Source: Candidatus Binatia bacterium
Lineage (GTDB): Bacteria > Desulfobacterota > Binatia > HRBIN30 > BPIQ01
Reading direction: 5' to 3'
DNA length: 64,000 nt
Assembly (NCBI GenBank): GCA_026004195.1
Contig: BPIQ01000002.1
Span: 1,009,742-1,073,741, forward strand
Numbering within the stretch: the stretch's first letter is position 1; every line of letters begins with the position of its first letter. A program made the position numbers and the translations under genes. Positions 9,141-17,757 of the stretch are shown one piece after another. The notes under the pieces were generated by a model. It did no database searches, was not told the DNA's origin, and saw nothing but the letters and a program-made list of their open reading frames with translations.

Positions 9141-9167
9141 CCCGGAGGGACGCGCTCCGTCGCGTCC
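9141..9167. repeat. Hairpin repeat copy 1 (27 bp)
   Basis: A 27-base element reading CCCGGAGGGACGCG, then CTCCGT, then CGCGTCC. GGACGCG and CGCGTCC form a perfect 7-base stem around a CTCCGT loop. An identical copy lies 58 bases downstream. It sits between two convergent genes, so it may be a REP-like palindrome or take part in termination; no T-run follows. Confidence 0.75.
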
Positions 9168-9198
9168 GGGGGCGGGAGGTCGGTCGCGTACGCGGCCA

Positions 9199-9225
9199 CC
9201 CGGAGGGACGCGCTCCGTCGCGTCC
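9199..9225. repeat. Hairpin repeat copy 2 (27 bp)
   Basis: Identical over 27 bases to the element at 9141-9167, with the same orientation and the same 7-base stem. Its last base abuts the stop codon of the leftward flippase gene (9226-9228). The position at the end of two convergent genes fits a REP-type element or bidirectional terminator. Confidence 0.75.
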
Positions 9226-10569
9226 TCAACGTGCAGACCGGCTACCCGGTAGGAGCGCCGCGCGCTGCAGCACACCCGAAACGAGGCGCCAGAAAAAGCG
9301 CAAATCCTCCCGGTTCGCGAGGAAGACCTCCCGGAACCCGAACTGCGACTCGCGCCGGTAGAACGCGAGCAAAAGCACGCATGCCGCGGTATACGAAACG
9401 GCCGTGGCGAAGGCGGCCCCGACGATACCGTACGCGGGGATGAGAAAGGCGTTCAGCACGACGTTCCCCGCGAGAGCCAGGACACCTGCCGCGATGTTGA
9501 CCTCCTGCCTCCCCTGACTCGTGAACGCTCGGGTTACGATGACGAAGATCGAGATCGCCAGCACCCCCACGGCCGCCCACGGCAGCGGCGCTCCCGCAGG
9601 CGCATAGGGACGCCCGTACCACAGGGTGATGACGGGAGGACCGACGAGAGCAAGGGCAAGGGCTGCCACACCGCTCACCAGGAGAGTCCGCCGGCAGGCC
9701 TGTGCCGTGAGGCGGTGGATCTCGCTCGGCGAAGAGGCCGCGAGGCGGGGGTAGAGAACGAGTCCCACGGCCTGCGGAATCTCGAGCACCATCTCGGTGA
9801 ACCGCAAAGCGAGGGCGTAGAAGGCGGTCTCCGACGGCGAGAGAAAGTAAGCGACCATGTAGATGTCGATTCGAAGGAGGAGGTGCTGGGTCAGCGTCTG
9901 GACGTAGGATTTGAGCCCGAAGCGCAACTGCTCCGAGAGCAGGGCTCGCTCGAACCGCAGACCGAACGGGACACGCTTTCGGATCTGCGAGACGAGCCAG
10001 GCCACGTTCACGACGGTGACGAACGTGTAAATCGACACGGCGGCGACGAGCCCGCCATCGAAGACGACCAGGAACAGGACCACGAGGACCAGGCGTAGAG
10101 TTTCCCCGAACAGCAGCCGAACGTTGTAGATCCGGAAGAGGCCCGTCGCCTGCAGGACTCCGTAGAGGTAGTCGTCCAGGAGCAGGAGGGGTACCCGGAC
10201 GAGCCCGAGCGCGAGAGCCCAGTCCGGAACTCCTCGGAGGACGGAGGCATGCAACGGCCCCCGACCGAGCCACACCAGAACCGCGGCGAGGGTCCCGAGG
10301 GAAAGCGCGAGGGCGGCGGAATTCGAAGCGACTCGGTCGGGCCCGACCTTCTCCCGGTTGACGAAGTACACGTTCGACTGGCTGATGCCGAGCTTCACGA
10401 GAGTGAGAACCGTGGACGGCAGGAGAAGCACCAGGGCCAGAATGCCCCGGTCGTGAGGACCGAGCTGCCGAGCCAGGATGACTCCGCTCACGATCCCCAT
10501 GGCACTCCAGACGCCACGGGTACCGAGGATCCCCAGGACGTCGCGGGAAAAACGGCGCTGTTCCAGCAT
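9226..10569 (-). CDS. Polysaccharide flippase (Wzx/MATE-like)
   Basis: 447 residues from the ATG at 10569; the frame is open upstream but that part is Arg-rich and not protein-like. The protein is almost wholly hydrophobic with about a dozen membrane helices. The opening LGTRGVWSAMGIVSGVILARQLGP is typical of the polysaccharide biosynthesis/oligosaccharide flippase family, which moves lipid-linked sugar units across the inner membrane. No glycosyltransferase cluster surrounds it, so the glycan is unknown. It ends against a hairpin repeat and is divergent from the CULT-domain gene. Confidence 0.83.
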   Translation of the reverse strand: MLEQRRFSRDVLGILGTRGVWSAMGIVSGVILARQLGPHDRGILALVLLLPSTVLTLVKLGISQSNVYFVNREKVGPDRVASNSAALALSLGTLAAVLVWLGRGPLHASVLRGVPDWALALGLVRVPLLLLDDYLYGVLQATGLFRIYNVRLLFGETLRLVLVVLFLVVFDGGLVAAVSIYTFVTVVNVAWLVSQIRKRVPFGLRFERALLSEQLRFGLKSYVQTLTQHLLLRIDIYMVAYFLSPSETAFYALALRFTEMVLEIPQAVGLVLYPRLAASSPSEIHRLTAQACRRTLLVSGVAALALALVGPPVITLWYGRPYAPAGAPLPWAAVGVLAISIFVIVTRAFTSQGRQEVNIAAGVLALAGNVVLNAFLIPAYGIVGAAFATAVSYTAACVLLLAFYRRESQFGFREVFLANREDLRFFWRLVSGVLQRAALLPGSRSAR

Positions 10570-10690
10570 CGAAAAAAGAGAAAGCCCCCGAGAGCCTCGT
10601 TCTCCAAAATCCCGCAAAGGCCCGCCGTAGGCAATTGCCAAGAGCGTTTCTTTTCCTCGGCCCCGTCTTGGGCCATCCTCTCGGGCGGAG

Positions 10691-11092
10691 ATGACGCAGG
10701 TCCCGACGTCGTTCCGCCGCCGGGAGAACGGGGAAGAGCCGGGGCGACCGGAAACCCGGGTCCGCGCGGGGACGCGGCACCGCAGCCCGCGTGCCCTTCT
10801 CTGTGCGGCGTGCGGGACTCCGGTGACGAGCGACGAAGACCGGATCGCGATGGCCGGAAGGCACGAGCACCGTTGCGTGAACCCCCACGGCATCCTCTTT
10901 CACATCGGGTGCTTCCGCTCCGCTCCGGGCTGCCGGGTGTGGGGTGCCGCCACCACGGAGTTCACCTGGTTTCCCGGCTTTGCGTGGCGCTATGCGGAGT
11001 GCAAAAATTGCGGCGTGCACCTCGGGTGGCGCTACGAAGGTGAAGCGGAAAGCTTTTTCGGACTGATCCTGGCTCGCCTGGCGCAGAGCTGA
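10691..11092 (+). CDS. CULT-domain (bacterial cereblon-like) protein
   Basis: 133 residues. After an Arg-rich N-terminus of about 33 residues (the start may be over-extended), the remainder is one CULT domain, the thalidomide-binding domain of eukaryotic cereblon, also known as small stand-alone bacterial proteins. Two knuckles, CAAC (38-41) and CKNC (104-107), would hold zinc. Trp93, Trp99 and Trp113 in TWFPGFAW and HLGW have the 6 and 14 residue spacing of the aromatic cage in the structurally studied Magnetospirillum protein. The end, FFGLILARL, is also typical. The ligand in bacteria is not established. A PEBP gene follows after 60 bases. Confidence 0.88.
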   Translation: MTQVPTSFRRRENGEEPGRPETRVRAGTRHRSPRALLCAACGTPVTSDEDRIAMAGRHEHRCVNPHGILFHIGCFRSAPGCRVWGAATTEFTWFPGFAWRYAECKNCGVHLGWRYEGEAESFFGLILARLAQS

Positions 11093-11144
11093 ACGGGCGC
11101 CCGAAGAGCCGAACGGGCCCGCGGAGAGCCGAACGAAAGGAGGG
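11085..11144. repeat. Three 20-bp imperfect tandem repeats
   Basis: Three consecutive 20-base units begin at 11085, 11105 and 11125, each starting AGAGCYGAACG. The first covers the stop codon of the CULT gene and the third runs into the ribosome site of the PEBP gene. The first two units continue GGGCGCCCGA and GGGCCCGCGG; the third diverges to AAAGGAGGG. Confidence 0.7.
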
Positions 11145-11152
11145 AAGGAGCC

Positions 11153-11632
11153 ATGGCATTCGAAATCCGTTCGGAAGCTTTCGCTCACATGGGGGAAATT
11201 CCCACCAAGTACACCTGCGAGGGCGAGGACATCTCTCCCCCGCTCTCCTGGTCGGGCGTCCCCGCGGGAGCGAAAAGCCTCGCTCTGGTGGTCGACGACC
11301 CGGACGCGCCGGACCCCAAGGCCCCGAAGATGACCTGGGTCCACTGGATCCTCTACGACCTCCCACCCGACTCCACGGGCCTGCCCGAGGGCGTTTCCTC
11401 GGCCGCCCTCCCGCCCGGCACGCGCGAAGGTCGAAACGACTGGCAGCGAACGGGTTACGGCGGCCCTTGCCCGCCCATCGGGCGCCATCGCTACTTTCAC
11501 AAGCTCTACGCGCTCGACGTGGTCCTCGGGGATTTGGGCGAACCGACCAAGGCCCGACTCGAACGAGCCATGCAGGGGCACGTCCTGGCCGAAGCCGTCC
11601 TCGTCGGGACCTACGAAAAGAAGCGACGCTGA
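11153..11632 (+). CDS. YbhB/YbcL-family PEBP protein
   Basis: 159 residues of the phosphatidylethanolamine-binding/Raf kinase inhibitor-like family. The two signature blocks are present: DDPDAPD near residue 45 with WVHW, and GPCPPIGRHRYFHKLYALD near residue 104. There is no signal peptide, so it is probably cytoplasmic. Bacterial members bind small anions or lipids, but their function is poorly defined. A strong AAAGGAGGGAAGGAG precedes the ATG. It lies 60 bases after the CULT gene and may be cotranscribed with it. Confidence 0.92.
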   Translation: MAFEIRSEAFAHMGEIPTKYTCEGEDISPPLSWSGVPAGAKSLALVVDDPDAPDPKAPKMTWVHWILYDLPPDSTGLPEGVSSAALPPGTREGRNDWQRTGYGGPCPPIGRHRYFHKLYALDVVLGDLGEPTKARLERAMQGHVLAEAVLVGTYEKKRR

Positions 11633-11635
11633 CCA

Positions 11636-11659
11636 CCCGCCGACCTCGCGCACGGCGGG
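11636..11659. terminator. Candidate bidirectional terminator hairpin
   Basis: CCCGCCG and CGGCGGG form a perfect 7-base stem around a 10-base loop, immediately after the PEBP stop and 40 bases from the end of the convergent radical SAM gene. There is no strong T-run on either side, so it may be a weak or Rho-assisted terminator. Confidence 0.4.
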
Positions 11660-11699
11660 GTCTTCGGGCGAACCCTCTACCGCCGCGTGCCTCCGATCG

Positions 11700-13604
11700 T
11701 CAGAGAAGGGAGGCCGCGTCGATCGGCCGTCCTGCCGGCGTCGACGCTCGTTCCGCGCCGGCGATCCTGCCGCCCAACCACGCACCCCCGTCCGGGTCGC
11801 GCACGACGTCGCCGAGCCCACCCGGGTACTCGACGCGAAGAACGACCGGTTCGGAAGCGAGGAGGAGCGCTCGATCGACCCGGCGCATGGCCGAGAGCGA
11901 CGCCACGACCAGGTCGGCCGGAAACGGAAAGGCGTGGAGCTCCACCGAGGCGCGGCCTTCGCGAGGAGCGAAAGCCTCGTCGAGCCCGAGCAGCCTCTCG
12001 AGAAGAACCTCGAGGTCCGGCCGGCGACGAGCACCGCACCAGCTTCTCGCGCCCTCCCGCAAAAGGGCGAAAAGGCGCTGCCTCCGCCGCAAGCAGTCCA
12101 CGTAGAGCCGTGCCCGGTTCTCGTAGAGCGCGAGGGCGTCCTCGGGTCCGAGCCCCGTCCGGTCACGCAGCCGATCGAGGACGTACCCGAACAGGAACCG
12201 CAGAAAATCGCTCGGCGAGGCCGTGCCCTCGAGAGCCACGTACCGGCTCGTCAGCGGGATCACGTGCCCGCGCACGAGCACGATGTAAGCCGTCACCAGA
12301 CGATATCCCTCCTCGCCTTCGCGCCTCGAGAAAGTATGCGAGCCCACGACGTACTCCCCGCGGGCTTTGCCGTAGCCCGCGACCGGAACCGTTTCCAGTT
12401 CGTACTCGTATCGCCGCTCGTAGAACTCCGTGCCGGGGAGAAGCGTGTAGCCGAAGATGTTGATGTTCGGAAAGACGGTCATCAGATGATCGAGGCCCCG
12501 GGTGAACTCCTCGAGCGACTCCCCCGGGAGTCCCCAGATGAGCTCGGCGGCGACGGGCACGCCTTCGGCGGCCAGCGAGCGCACCACGGGCTCGTACTGG
12601 TTCGACCGCATGTTCTTGCGATGGCTCAGCTCCAGAGCTCGTGGCGTCAGCGTCTGCAGGGCGAGATGGTAGTGCGAAAGGAGCCCCTCGCGGTGGAGCA
12701 TCCTCACGATCGTCTGCACGCGGCGGTTGTGATTCTTCGACCAGGAAGTGGAGAAATTGCGGGGAAGCCCCGTGTGTTTCCGCAACCGAACGACGAGCTC
12801 GGCCTTCTTTTCGTCCTCGGGCAAGGCCCCGAAATTCGAGTCCGTGAGCCAGAGGTCCTGCACGCCACCGGCCACGAGCCGCCGGAGGTCGTCCGCGATC
12901 CTCGAGAGCGAGTACTGGTACATCTTGGTTCCGATCGCCCCCGTACCCCACTCGCAGAACGCACACCGGTAGGGGCAGCCCCTCGTCGTCTCGTAGGCGG
13001 CCTGGCCGTAGAGCGGACGCCCCCGTTCGTCGCGCAGCGCGACCACGCCGAGGGCCGAAGGGATGCGGTCGAGCTCGACGATCCGCGGGCGCGGGGCCGT
13101 CTTGCGAAGCCTCCCCTCCGCATCGAGAAAAGCGAGACCGCGCACTCCCGACCAGGCCTCCCGTGAAGGGGCATCGAGGAGCTCGGTGAACGTCTGTTCG
13201 CCCTCGCCCAGGACCACGACGTCGAGTCCTTCTTCGCCGAGGAAATCCTCGGCCTGCTGCACGTGCGGCCCGCCGGCGACCGTCAGAATCCCCGGCTCTT
13301 CGGCCTTGACTTCCTTCCACAACGACAAGAACTCGGCCGCGTTCCAGCAGTAGCAGGAAAACCCGAAGACGGGCTCGAGCCCCTCGCTTCTCGCCCTGCG
13401 CACGAGCGGGCGAATCCGCGAAGGCCAGACCGTTTTCTTCCATCGTTCGAGTTCTTCCGGGTCGCGCCAGTGAACGAGCTCCACGGCCGTTCGCCGCGCC
13501 GTCGCACCGTACCGCTCGAAGTAAGCCCGCAGCGCCCCCGTGGTCATCGGGGGTCCGTGGAACTGGTCGGAATCCATGCTGAAAAGCCAAACGGGCCGGC
13601 GCAT
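11700..13604 (-). CDS. B12-binding-domain radical SAM protein
   Basis: 634 residues from the ATG at 13604, which has an AGGGG site; a start at 13622 would add six residues. The N-terminal 180 residues form a cobalamin-binding-type domain (LTVAGGPHVQQAEDF, VVLGEGEQTF). Near residue 215 comes ETTRGCPYRCAFCEWG, with the CxxxCxxC motif that binds the SAM-cleaving 4Fe-4S cluster, then an Elp3-like barrel. The C-terminal 200 residues are an extra domain of unknown type. Enzymes of this architecture often perform methylation or ring chemistry on unactivated carbons. It is 35 bases downstream of the sugar ABC transporter ATPase on the same strand and may be its last cistron. The substrate is unknown. 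Confidence 0.85.
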   Translation of the reverse strand: MRRPVWLFSMDSDQFHGPPMTTGALRAYFERYGATARRTAVELVHWRDPEELERWKKTVWPSRIRPLVRRARSEGLEPVFGFSCYCWNAAEFLSLWKEVKAEEPGILTVAGGPHVQQAEDFLGEEGLDVVVLGEGEQTFTELLDAPSREAWSGVRGLAFLDAEGRLRKTAPRPRIVELDRIPSALGVVALRDERGRPLYGQAAYETTRGCPYRCAFCEWGTGAIGTKMYQYSLSRIADDLRRLVAGGVQDLWLTDSNFGALPEDEKKAELVVRLRKHTGLPRNFSTSWSKNHNRRVQTIVRMLHREGLLSHYHLALQTLTPRALELSHRKNMRSNQYEPVVRSLAAEGVPVAAELIWGLPGESLEEFTRGLDHLMTVFPNINIFGYTLLPGTEFYERRYEYELETVPVAGYGKARGEYVVGSHTFSRREGEEGYRLVTAYIVLVRGHVIPLTSRYVALEGTASPSDFLRFLFGYVLDRLRDRTGLGPEDALALYENRARLYVDCLRRRQRLFALLREGARSWCGARRRPDLEVLLERLLGLDEAFAPREGRASVELHAFPFPADLVVASLSAMRRVDRALLLASEPVVLRVEYPGGLGDVVRDPDGGAWLGGRIAGAERASTPAGRPIDAASLL

Positions 13605-13638
13605 GCCGCATGCCCCTAGCACGGCGTCCGGCCCGAAG

Positions 13639-14721
13639 CTACGCGTCCGGGATGCGAAGACCCGTCTCCGCGTCGAACAGGTGGACCCGGTCGGGCGGAA
13701 ACCGGAGGCCGACGCGGTCTCCGGGCCGGGGAGCTTCCTCGGCGGGGCACACCGCCGTCATCTTCGATTCGCCAGGCCCTTCGAGGGCGAGGTGGACGAC
13801 GTCGGACGCACCGAGAGGCTGCACGATCTCGACGACCCCCACGGCATCCCGTTCGCCCGCAGCGACGAGCTTCACGTCCTCGGGGCGGATGCCGAGCAGG
13901 AGACGGCCCGAAACTTTCGGGCGGGGGAGGAAAACGCGGAAAAACCCCGTGTCCACCGCCACCTTCTCGGCTCCGGCGAGCGCATGGGCCGGGTAGACGT
14001 TCATGGAAGGCGAACCCACGAAGCGCGCCACGTAGAGCGTACCCGGCCTCCGATAGATCTCGAGCGGAGGGGCCACCTGCTCGAAGCGGCCCTCGTTCAT
14101 GACCGCGATCCTGTCTCCGAGGGTCATGGCTTCTTCCTGGTCGTGCGTCACGTAGAGCATCGTGACCCCGAGCCTCCGGCGAATCCGCGCGAGCTCCGCC
14201 CGGGTTTCGACGCGCAATCGCGCGTCGAGATTCGAGAGCGGCTCGTCGAGCAGGAATGCCTTCGGCCTCCGGACGATGGCACGCCCGAGCGCGACCCGTT
14301 GCCTCTGCCCACCCGAGAGTTGGGCGGGACGTCGATCGAGGAGCGCGGAAAGGCCGAGCATCTGTGCGACCTGCCAGACTCGTCGGTCGATCTGGTCCCT
14401 CGCCACCCCACGCACCCGCAGCGGAAAAGCGAGATTCTCCCGGACGGTCTTGTGCGGGTAGAGGGCGTAGTTCTGGAAAACCATGGCGACGTCGCGTTTC
14501 TGCGGAGGAAGCTCCGTGACGTCCTCGCCGCCGACGAAGACACGGCCTTCGGTCGGGAATTCGAGCCCCGCCACCAGACGCAGGAGCGTGGACTTCCCGC
14601 ATCCCGAAGGGCCCACCACGACCAGAAGTTCGCCGTCGTGCACCGCGAGGTCCACGCCCGCGACCGCCCGGTGACCCCCGGGATAGACTTTCGTGACACG
14701 CTCGAGACGAACCTCGGCCAC
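13639..14721 (-). CDS. Sugar ABC transporter ATPase (MalK/UgpC type)
   Basis: 360 residues. It has Walker A GPSGCGKST near residue 36, the signature LSGGQRQRV, Walker B AFLLDEPLSNLDARLR and the switch His in YVTHDQEEAMTLGDR. The C-terminal 130 residues form the TOBE/OB regulatory domain of CUT1 importers such as MalK and UgpC. It powers the two permeases encoded just upstream (gap four bases). Cytoplasmic, bound to the permeases. The substrate is probably an oligosaccharide or glycerol-phosphodiester-like compound and cannot be read from this subunit. Confidence 0.93.
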   Translation of the reverse strand: MAEVRLERVTKVYPGGHRAVAGVDLAVHDGELLVVVGPSGCGKSTLLRLVAGLEFPTEGRVFVGGEDVTELPPQKRDVAMVFQNYALYPHKTVRENLAFPLRVRGVARDQIDRRVWQVAQMLGLSALLDRRPAQLSGGQRQRVALGRAIVRRPKAFLLDEPLSNLDARLRVETRAELARIRRRLGVTMLYVTHDQEEAMTLGDRIAVMNEGRFEQVAPPLEIYRRPGTLYVARFVGSPSMNVYPAHALAGAEKVAVDTGFFRVFLPRPKVSGRLLLGIRPEDVKLVAAGERDAVGVVEIVQPLGASDVVHLALEGPGESKMTAVCPAEEAPRPGDRVGLRFPPDRVHLFDAETGLRIPDA

Positions 14722-14725
14722 TCTC

Positions 14726-15541
14726 TCACCCTTTCAGTGCGCCCGAAACGAGCCCCCGAACGATCCGCCTCTGGAACGCGAGCACCAGTGCCACGACCGG
14801 CAGCGTCGTGACGACCGAGGCCGCCAGAATCTGCCCCCACGGAACCCGGTACTGCCCGCGGAACAGCGCCACGGCCACGGGCACGGTCTGGCGCTCCGGG
14901 CCCAGGGTGAAGGACAGCGCGAAGAGAAACTCGTTCCAGCAGTAGAGGAACGTGAGAATCGAGGTCGCGGCGACGGCAGGCAGCGAGATCGGAAAGACGA
15001 CCTCCGCGAGCGCTCGCAACCTGCCGGCTCCGTCCACCAGTGCCGCCTCTTCGAGCTCCGGCGGAAGCTCGCGGAAAAAGCCGACGAGCAGCCACACGGT
15101 GAGCGGCATCGCGAACGTGAGGTAGGGAAGAACGAGCCCCGGGTAGGTGTCCACGAGACCCAGCGCACGCAGCAGGAGGTACAGGGGGGAAACGATCGAG
15201 ATCTGGGGAAACATCGTCGCAGCGAGAACGAACCCGAGAACGAGGCTCCGGCCCCGAAAGCGAAACCGGGCGAGCGCATAAGCGCAGAGCGAGCCGAGGA
15301 CGACGCAAAAGAGCGTCGTCGTCCCGGCCACGATCAGGGAGTTCCGGATGGCACGCCCGAATCCACGCTCCGCGAAAAGCGCCCGGTAGTGCTCCAGAAC
15401 GAACCCGCGAGGTCGGAAAAACTCGGCTCCGAGAAGCTGCCGTTCGGGCGTGAAAGAAGCCACGGTCATCCAGAGAAAAGGAAAGAGGAGAAAGACGAGC
15501 CCGGCGGCGACTCCCAGGGCCTTCGGACCGCGGGACCTCAC
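14726..15541 (-). CDS. Sugar ABC transporter permease (MalG-like)
   Basis: 271 residues with six predicted membrane helices. The EAA loop is EEAALVDGAGRLRALAEVVFPISLP near residue 185, the coupling site for the ATPase. The GTG start at 15541 overlaps the TGA of the preceding permease in a GTGA 4-base overlap, typical of translational coupling. The N-terminus VRSRGPKALG followed directly by a membrane helix suits the MalG family. It forms the inner-membrane channel with the MalF-like partner. Confidence 0.9.
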   Translation of the reverse strand: MRSRGPKALGVAAGLVFLLFPFLWMTVASFTPERQLLGAEFFRPRGFVLEHYRALFAERGFGRAIRNSLIVAGTTTLFCVVLGSLCAYALARFRFRGRSLVLGFVLAATMFPQISIVSPLYLLLRALGLVDTYPGLVLPYLTFAMPLTVWLLVGFFRELPPELEEAALVDGAGRLRALAEVVFPISLPAVAATSILTFLYCWNEFLFALSFTLGPERQTVPVAVALFRGQYRVPWGQILAASVVTTLPVVALVLAFQRRIVRGLVSGALKG

Positions 15542-16437
15542 CGTCCCCCTCCCAGGACTCCCCGCCCCACGGTGTGCACGTAGACGAGCGCCAGGGCGAA
15601 ACTCAGGGCGAAGAGGACGAAAGAAAGTGCCGATCCGAGGCCGAACCGGAGGTTCTGGAAGAGCACGCGGAAGGTGTAGAGCGCGAGCGGTTCCGTCGCC
15701 GTCCCGGGGCCGCCGTTCGTGAGCACGTAGACGAGGTCGAAAACCCGCAGCGCGTCGAGTGTCCGAAAGACGAGTGCCACGAGCAAGGCAGGGCGCAGGA
15801 GCGGCAAGGTCACGTGCCGGAACTCCTCCCAGCGCGACGCCCCGTCGACGCGCGCCGCTTCGTAGAGTGCGGGATCGATCCCCTGCAGGCCCGCCAGGAG
15901 CAGCAGAGCCACGAAAGGCGTCGCCTTCCAGATGTCGGCGAGCAGCAGCGGAACCCAGGCGAGAACCGGGTCGGCGAACCACACCGGCGGGCGCTCGAGA
16001 ATCCCGAGAGCCAGGAGCACGACGTTCACGAACCCTCCCCGCCCCTCGAAGAGAAAACGCCACACGAGAGCCGCCACGACCGTGGGAAGGGCCCACGGGA
16101 GCAGGGCGGCCGTGCGGGCCCAGCCCCTGCCCCGAAACTCGGCGTGGAGACCGAGCGCCAGGAGAAGCCCCAGGAGGAGCTCCGCCGAAACCGTGACGGC
16201 GACGAAAAAGAGCGTGTGGGAAGCTGCCTCCCAGAAACGAGCGTCGGAAAGGAGCTCCGCGTAATTCTCGAGACCCACGAACGGATGTCCGAGCCAGGGC
16301 ATGCGGAGGTCGTGACGGTGGAACGAGTCCCAGAGCACCCAGAGGAGGGGGAAGGCCGTGACGGCCGCGGACAGCCCGAGCGCCGGGGCGGCGAGCGCCC
16401 AGGCGAGTCTTCGTTCGTGTCTCTCGTGAGCTTGCAC
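15538..16437 (-). CDS. Sugar ABC transporter permease (MalF-like)
   Basis: 299 residues with about six membrane helices. The EAA motif EAARVDGASRWEEFRHVTLPLLRP lies near residue 200, and the region TNGGPGTATEPLALYTFR after it is typical of CUT1 MalF/UgpA permeases. It begins three bases after the binding-protein gene and overlaps the next permease by four bases. Inner membrane. A single-domain form without the large periplasmic loop of E. coli MalF. Confidence 0.92.
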   Translation of the reverse strand: MQAHERHERRLAWALAAPALGLSAAVTAFPLLWVLWDSFHRHDLRMPWLGHPFVGLENYAELLSDARFWEAASHTLFFVAVTVSAELLLGLLLALGLHAEFRGRGWARTAALLPWALPTVVAALVWRFLFEGRGGFVNVVLLALGILERPPVWFADPVLAWVPLLLADIWKATPFVALLLLAGLQGIDPALYEAARVDGASRWEEFRHVTLPLLRPALLVALVFRTLDALRVFDLVYVLTNGGPGTATEPLALYTFRVLFQNLRFGLGSALSFVLFALSFALALVYVHTVGRGVLGGGR

Positions 16438-16440
16438 GGG

Positions 16441-17709
16441 TCAGTTGCGAAGCAGAGCCGCCCTGCGGAGGAGGGCCCGAATTTTCCCGGCGGCGCGCGC
16501 CAGCGCAACCTCGGGTTCTTCCGAACCCAGAAGAGCGCGGTGGAGGTGAATCTGCAGGATTTCCGAAAGTTCGTTGTAGACCGGCGTCACGGGGCGCGGT
16601 ACGGCGTGCTCGACGACCCGAAGCGCCGTCTTCGGGGGGATGCCGAGAGCGCGGGCGAGCCGGGGGTCCCGGTAGAGCGAGCGCCGCGCCGGAAACTGCC
16701 CCGTGGCCCGTGCTCGTTCGAGCATTCGCTCGGGCGCGGTCAGATAACGGACGACGGCGAAGGCGGCCTCGGGAACGTCGCTGCGGGCGTTGACGGCCAG
16801 CTGGGCACCGCCCAGGGCAGCCGCCGGCCTCCCGCCCTCCGCAGGAGGGAACGGCGTCACGGAAAAACGACCCGCCACGGCGGAGCGCTTGCCGTCCGAA
16901 AGCAACGGAAGCGCGTACGGCCAGTTGCGCAGGAAAACGGCTTCGCCTCGCTGGAAAACGAGGCGGGTCTCTTCCTCGTGCCACGTGAGCGCCTCTCTCG
17001 GCACGACCCCGGAGCGGACGGCGTCCGTCATGGCCCGAAGGGCCGCCAGAGCCTCGGGCGAGTCGACCCGAACTCCGCCCTCCCGGTCGAGGATCTCCCC
17101 CCCGAAAGCCGCGAGGTGTTCGAGAAACACCGTGACGAGACCTTCGTACCGTGCCCCCTGCCAGACGATGCCGTAACGGACCCCCTCCCTTCGGCCTTCC
17201 CGAGCTTGTCGCACGAGCTCCGAAAAGGACCGGGGAGCGCTCTCGACCAGATCGGTGCGGAAGTAGAGCATGCCGACGTCCACGAACCACGGCAGGGCGT
17301 AAAGCCGCCCACGCCAGCGGTTCGCTCGCACGCACGGCTCGAAGAAATCCTCGAGCTCCTCCGGGGGAATCGGACCGAGAGAATCGAGGGGCGCGATCCA
17401 GCCGGCGGCGGCGAATTCGGCGGTCCAGATCACGTCGAGCTGGAGCACGTCCGGGTCCGGAGCGTGGGCGTTGAGCCACTGGACGTAGAGCTGGCGTCTC
17501 TCGTCGGCGGCATCCGGGGTTTCCTGGACGACCACTCGGATTCCGGGATGTTCGGCCATGAAACGCCGGAGCTGCGCCCGGAGAACCTCTCCCTCGCGCC
17601 CCACCACACTCGCCGGGAACGTGACCGTGATCCCCTCCTCGCGCGAAGGCGCGCAGGACGCGAGCCCGAGGAGCAGGAGAAAGAGCGCGAGCTCGAGTCT
17701 CGGACGCAT
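16441..17709 (-). CDS. Sugar-binding lipoprotein of ABC transporter
   Basis: 422 residues from the ATG at 17709; an upstream in-frame start at 17748 lacks a signal-like lead. The N-terminus MRPRLELALFLLLLGLASC is a clear lipoprotein signal with lipobox LASC, so the protein is lipid-anchored in the periplasm. The body is a family 1 extracellular solute-binding protein (for example VVGREGEVLRAQLRRFMAEHPGI and VIWTAEFAAAGWIAPLD). It delivers substrate to the MalF/MalG-like permeases and is the first gene of the leftward operon. Divergent from plsB across only 48 bases. The ligand is not predictable here. Confidence 0.92.
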   Translation of the reverse strand: MRPRLELALFLLLLGLASCAPSREEGITVTFPASVVGREGEVLRAQLRRFMAEHPGIRVVVQETPDAADERRQLYVQWLNAHAPDPDVLQLDVIWTAEFAAAGWIAPLDSLGPIPPEELEDFFEPCVRANRWRGRLYALPWFVDVGMLYFRTDLVESAPRSFSELVRQAREGRREGVRYGIVWQGARYEGLVTVFLEHLAAFGGEILDREGGVRVDSPEALAALRAMTDAVRSGVVPREALTWHEEETRLVFQRGEAVFLRNWPYALPLLSDGKRSAVAGRFSVTPFPPAEGGRPAAALGGAQLAVNARSDVPEAAFAVVRYLTAPERMLERARATGQFPARRSLYRDPRLARALGIPPKTALRVVEHAVPRPVTPVYNELSEILQIHLHRALLGSEEPEVALARAAGKIRALLRRAALLRN

Positions 17710-17757
17710 CGTGCGAGGCACATTGCAATTTGCCACGGCCCCTGACAACCTTCGGCG

